Source of the DNA: Bremerella sp. JC817
Lineage (GTDB): Bacteria > Planctomycetota > Planctomycetia > Pirellulales > Pirellulaceae
Assembly (NCBI RefSeq): GCF_040718835.1
Contig: NZ_JBFEFG010000247.1
Span: forward strand, 1-64,000
Direction: 5' to 3'
Length of the DNA stretch: 64,000 bases
Shown piece after piece: positions 60,713 through 64,000 of this stretch; position 1 is the stretch's first letter; the number at the start of each line of letters is the position of its first letter. Under the pieces are notes generated by a model. The model saw only the letters and a list, made by a program, of their open reading frames with translations. It was not told the origin of the DNA and searched no databases. The position numbers and the translations under genes were made by a program.

Positions 60713-62575
60713 ATGCAGTCGATTTCCGCGATCGATCGTCGTCACTTCCTGGCATCTTTGCTCGCTTCCGGCAGCTTGCCGTTTCTCGATTCGATCGCCG
60801 AAGCGGAAGAGGCTGCGGCATCATCTGGCGGCGATGCCCTGGTCCGCTGGTGGCCAGTTCAAAAGAAGCCGGCCTCGGTCATTCGTACGACGCTGATCGA
60901 AGATCTGCCGGTGGTGCATGGCGAAGATGGCCAGCAATCGCAAGGAACCTTCGGGGCTCTTTCAATGTTGCTGCAATCGCTGTCGGGGCTCGCCGCTCAG
61001 GCAGTCAACGAAGAGCGATCGGACGAACTGATCTGGATCGAAACCAATCATCCGGCTTACCGGCGTTGGTATCGAGAGACGATCGCGCGGACAGGGATCG
61101 TCGACCAAGGGCAGCTCGACGTGTGGAAGTTGTTGGCTCGCTGTCAGCAGCGTGATCTGGTGAAGGGCTACGTGTTGATGCGGCTCGATCGATCCGAAGG
61201 AGCCGAGCATCAGGTCCGCGACAAGATCGACGAATCAGTCAACGTCGCCACGGCGCTATGCGGTGTTTTAGGAGCGATCTTGGTTGACGAAAGCTTGGAA
61301 GAACAGATCCGGGAACTTGGCTTCGAGAAACTCGCCGATGCCCGGCAGATGACGCTGGCGGACTGCTTTGAAACGTATCGCGACCAGTTCAATCGAAGCT
61401 TGATTCTGGCTCAGGATCCGCGCAAGCCGTTCATGCGCGAGCTCGCCATTGCCCATCGCTGTCTGGTCATCCATGGTCAGGCGAAGCCAGTTCCGCAGAT
61501 CTTGCGTTGGCTAAAGCCACTTAGCAGTGTGCTTGGCTGGAATGCCGGCGATGAAGGTGCCCAGGTTCGTCAGTTCTCGGAATATGGTCACGTGCTGACG
61601 GTTTCGGATTGGGCTCGTGGGATTCCGCTGCTGTCGGTTGCCTACGACGAACAAAACTTGCCAAAGGTCGGGGGCATCGATCCTGCGAAGATCGATTGGT
61701 CGTGGCAGGGCCCATGCCATGCGATGGTGATGAGCGACGGCGACAACGTTCAATGGGCACTCGGCGATTTCACCGAGACTTCACGTCGCGAGTTCTGGGA
61801 CGATCCGACCCATGGTTGGTTGCCCTTTTCCTGGACGACCCCGACGATTCCGCTCGCTCAAGCGGCGCCGGTGGCTGCCGACTACCTCGCGAAAACGAGG
61901 CGACGGAATGTTTCGCTGGTCGAGTTCGGAGGCGGATATATCTTTCTCGATTGTTTCGGACGACGACGCGACGAAGCAGATTTGCTCGATCAATACGCCA
62001 TCCGCTTGGCGGCCTGGATGAAGGCGACCGATACCCGCGTGCTGAGTCTGCTGATGTGGGACATCGACAGCGAAGAGGCTCAGCGTGCCTATCAAACATT
62101 GGCCCGACGCATGCCAGACCTGGTCGGGATAATCGCGATCGAGTACTCGCCGTACGAAGGAGGCGAGGGCAGGGTGTTTTGGGTCGACAACGGTCAGGGG
62201 AGCCAGCTGCCGGTGATGACCTGTCGTTATGCCTTGTGGGCTCAAAGCAATCGGCCGAACACTGGTTCACCAAGCGAAGTCGCGGCGATGGTTCGTCGCG
62301 ATCTGACGGCAGCAACCAAGCCCGAAGATCAACTCGCTTGGACGATCGTTCATGCGTGGTCGTGGTTTCGTGATGCCAACCGACCAGAGGAGGAAGAAGT
62401 GCGGCAGCAAGGTGCCGAACGACGTGGAGCCCGGCGTGGGCATGTGGTTGCTCATTGGTGCCAGGAGAAGCTGGGAGACGACGTTCGTCCGGTCTCGATC
62501 GAAGAACTGCTCTGGCGGCTTCGCATGGCGAAAGACCCCGAGCGAACCCGTCAGGCGATTCAATCGGAAGAGTAG
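60713..62575 (+). CDS. GxGYxYP-like protein with possible Tat signal
   Basis: 620 residues from ATG 60713; a TTG at 60647 is the alternative. The N-terminus IDRRHFLASLLASGSLPFL has a twin-arginine motif and hydrophobic core, so export folded through Tat is likely. The body resembles the GxGYxYP family of putative glycan-active proteins: CHAMVMSDGDNVQWALGDF, then SWTTPTIPLAQAAPVAADYL and a degenerate GGGYIFLD in place of the name-giving motif. The order of blocks agrees, but the match is by memory. It overlaps the converging hydrolase gene by 16 bp. Confidence 0.62.
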   Translation: MQSISAIDRRHFLASLLASGSLPFLDSIAEAEEAAASSGGDALVRWWPVQKKPASVIRTTLIEDLPVVHGEDGQQSQGTFGALSMLLQSLSGLAAQAVNEERSDELIWIETNHPAYRRWYRETIARTGIVDQGQLDVWKLLARCQQRDLVKGYVLMRLDRSEGAEHQVRDKIDESVNVATALCGVLGAILVDESLEEQIRELGFEKLADARQMTLADCFETYRDQFNRSLILAQDPRKPFMRELAIAHRCLVIHGQAKPVPQILRWLKPLSSVLGWNAGDEGAQVRQFSEYGHVLTVSDWARGIPLLSVAYDEQNLPKVGGIDPAKIDWSWQGPCHAMVMSDGDNVQWALGDFTETSRREFWDDPTHGWLPFSWTTPTIPLAQAAPVAADYLAKTRRRNVSLVEFGGGYIFLDCFGRRRDEADLLDQYAIRLAAWMKATDTRVLSLLMWDIDSEEAQRAYQTLARRMPDLVGIIAIEYSPYEGGEGRVFWVDNGQGSQLPVMTCRYALWAQSNRPNTGSPSEVAAMVRRDLTAATKPEDQLAWTIVHAWSWFRDANRPEEEEVRQQGAERRGARRGHVVAHWCQEKLGDDVRPVSIEELLWRLRMAKDPERTRQAIQSEE

Positions 62576-63561
62576 CTCTTCACAGAATGCCGCTTGGTGG
62601 CGTCTTCTTCGGCGGAGATCGCTTCGTGTTGCGTTTCGGCATCTTCGTCGCTGCCGGCGGCCAAATCACCACGAAAGACTTCCTCCCAAAACTCGATTGC
62701 TCGCTGTTCGTATTCTTCAGGACGCGTATGCCAGCAGTTTGCGTGAGAGGCCCCATTCACTTTCCAGAATGTCTTGGGAGGTCCAGCCGAATCGTATACA
62801 GTTTGCGAGGTGTCCTCCGGGAAGAGCTGATCTTCTTCCGCATCGATAATAAAGATCGGCCGAGGCGAGATCTCTTTGACCGCCGTGCGAGGTTCCACCA
62901 GACGCAGTTTCGTACCGAGCGACCAGTCGACGATTGTCCGCAGGAATCCACCAATCAAATTGCGAGGAGCGCGGGTTAGCTTGTTCGCGACATGTCCCAA
63001 CATGATGGTCATGGAAACGAAGGGACTTTCAGCCAGCACACCTCGAATATCACGATCTTTCGCGGCAGCCATAATTACACACGCGGCGCCGAGCGAAAGC
63101 CCATGCAGACCTACCAATCGTGGGTCGACTCCTGGCTGGCGGCGTATCCAATCGACGGCATGTAGCACGTCACGCCATTCGAGAAAGCCGAGGGTCGAAA
63201 ATCCCCCTTCGCTATCGCCACGCCCACGGTTGTCGTACAGCAGGACGCTGTAGCCAGCGCGGTATAAGTACGAAACGTGTGGCATCATTTCAAGCGAAGG
63301 GCCATCGATGCCATGCACGACAACGATCGCTTTGTCACTGGAACCTTGCCAGAATCTTCCACGCAGCATCGTTGATTTTTCGCCGGAGAACTCCACACGC
63401 TGCGGTGCAGGTAGCGAGAAGTTGCGGGGACGATAAGGATCGACGATTTCGCCCGCCTTGTAGGTCCCGCTGAGCAGCTTGCGAACGAGGATCCGTATTC
63501 CCGCTGCAAACCCAATCAAGACGACCGTTAAAATAGCGGACGTTATCCAGATTCCGTTCAT
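62560..63561 (-). CDS. Alpha/beta hydrolase with N-terminal membrane anchor
   Basis: 333 residues. It has an N-terminal transmembrane segment (about 4-25), then an alpha/beta hydrolase: VVVHGIDGPSLEMMPH with the oxyanion HG, YDNRGRGDSEGG, the nucleophile Ser156 in GLHGLSLGAAC, the acid in IIDAEEDQLFPED and the His in NGASHANCW. The C-terminal 35 residues are acidic and low-complexity. It is probably an esterase or lipase-like enzyme at the membrane. Confidence 0.88.
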   Translation of the reverse strand: MNGIWITSAILTVVLIGFAAGIRILVRKLLSGTYKAGEIVDPYRPRNFSLPAPQRVEFSGEKSTMLRGRFWQGSSDKAIVVVHGIDGPSLEMMPHVSYLYRAGYSVLLYDNRGRGDSEGGFSTLGFLEWRDVLHAVDWIRRQPGVDPRLVGLHGLSLGAACVIMAAAKDRDIRGVLAESPFVSMTIMLGHVANKLTRAPRNLIGGFLRTIVDWSLGTKLRLVEPRTAVKEISPRPIFIIDAEEDQLFPEDTSQTVYDSAGPPKTFWKVNGASHANCWHTRPEEYEQRAIEFWEEVFRGDLAAGSDEDAETQHEAISAEEDATKRHSVKSYSSD

Positions 63562-63570
63562 GATCGCTCT

Positions 63571-64000
63571 TTAATTGACGCGGACCGGCGCGATACTACC
63601 GTCGGTGCGGGCAACCGGTTCGAACAGTTCGTCGGACTCGAATAGTTCCTGAGGCGTGATCATGCCTGGCTGCTGTTCGAGAACACCGTTGCCGTCATAC
63701 TCAGGCTGAGATTTCAAGCAATACGCCCCGAGAGCGCTGCAGAGCCAGCGGCTGTCGTCTTCGATTAGTGAATCGACCGCCCGGTTCGCTTCTTCCGAGG
63801 TCAGCCAATTGACGATCCAGCCGAAGAAGTTCTTCTGCAACGCAAGATTGGCCGTGGTGGTGTAGTCGAAGTCGGTCCCGAGTTGTTCTTCCGCCGTCTC
63901 CGCGATGCGATCGGCCAGATCCGCCGTCAAACCTTTTGGCTTACGGAAGATGACGTAGCGGTCGTCCTTCGGCCAGTACTCGACGCTCAGCTTCGAGCGG
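63571..64000 (-). CDS. Hypothetical protein, 5' end outside window
   Basis: The frame is open from the window edge (reading RSKLSVEYWPKDDRYVIFRKP) to the stop at 63571, so at least 142 residues are present and the start lies beyond 64000. It has an alpha/beta-looking start, LADRIAETAEEQLGTDFDYTT, then FFGWIVNWLTSEEANRAVDSLIEDDSRWLC and a polar C-terminus. No family is recognised. It ends 9 bp before the hydrolase start, so the two are probably co-transcribed. Confidence 0.72.
   Translation of the reverse strand, partial: RSKLSVEYWPKDDRYVIFRKPKGLTADLADRIAETAEEQLGTDFDYTTTANLALQKNFFGWIVNWLTSEEANRAVDSLIEDDSRWLCSALGAYCLKSQPEYDGNGVLEQQPGMITPQELFESDELFEPVARTDGSIAPVRVN

Overview
The window looks like chromosomal DNA from a planctomycete, most likely a Pirellulaceae (Blastopirellula/Bremerella/Rhodopirellula-like) bacterium. 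The reasons are a DUF1559 pilin-like protein, a very long SecA (1235 residues) with an insertion in the second motor domain, an FHA protein, a GxGYxYP-like protein, many two-component proteins, Kdo transferase and outer-membrane porin genes (a Gram-negative style envelope), and moderately high GC. The genus is inference; no rRNA is present to test it.

Left edge (1-1900): the window opens inside a gene ending in twelve tandem 15-bp repeats coding for Pro-Ala-Lys-Lys-Ala. Next comes an eroded stretch with an integrase-tail-like reading frame, an AlpA/MerR-like helix-turn-helix remnant, one small hypothetical gene and two near-identical hairpin/T-tract elements. It reads as the scar of an integrated element.

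1900-9500 is one tight co-directional signalling cluster: REC-PAS-histidine kinase, REC-HDOD protein, REC plus a degenerate HD-GYP protein, a periplasmic amino-acid/urea-type binding protein without a transporter, and a membrane histidine kinase. 9500-16900 holds a leucine-rich-repeat lipoprotein, a DUF1559 protein, a fused MBOAT-SGNH O-acyltransferase divergent from an acyl carrier protein, a porin and a small secreted protein. 16900-24600 adds a chemoreceptor, a secreted glycerophosphodiesterase, a three-PAS sensor kinase and a membrane metalloprotease.

24700-37500 is largely serine/glycine/one-carbon metabolism: serC-serA with a strong terminator, and gcvT-gcvH-gcvPA-gcvPB followed by a LipM-type octanoyltransferase that could supply the lipoyl group for GcvH. 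Between them lie a TPR lipoprotein, a lysine-rich protein, an ECF sigma/anti-sigma-like pair and an FHA protein. 37800-44950 is mixed: a frameshifted mini-gene, DinB-like, DJ-1/PfpI, tRNA-Leu(UAA), small membrane proteins, DUF971 plus an AMP-forming ligase, and an MFS exporter.

44950-57260 is housekeeping on the minus strand: UDP-sugar pyrophosphorylase, manC, ruvX; metK; waaA; secA. The right edge has a PhnP-like hydrolase, a GNAT enzyme, an MddA-like methyltransferase divergent from a TetR regulator, a GxGYxYP-like protein, an alpha/beta hydrolase and one gene cut by the window end. No CRISPR array, rRNA operon, intact transposase or prophage was seen. The best candidates for something undescribed are the five-gene signalling cluster and the MBOAT-SGNH/ACP pair.
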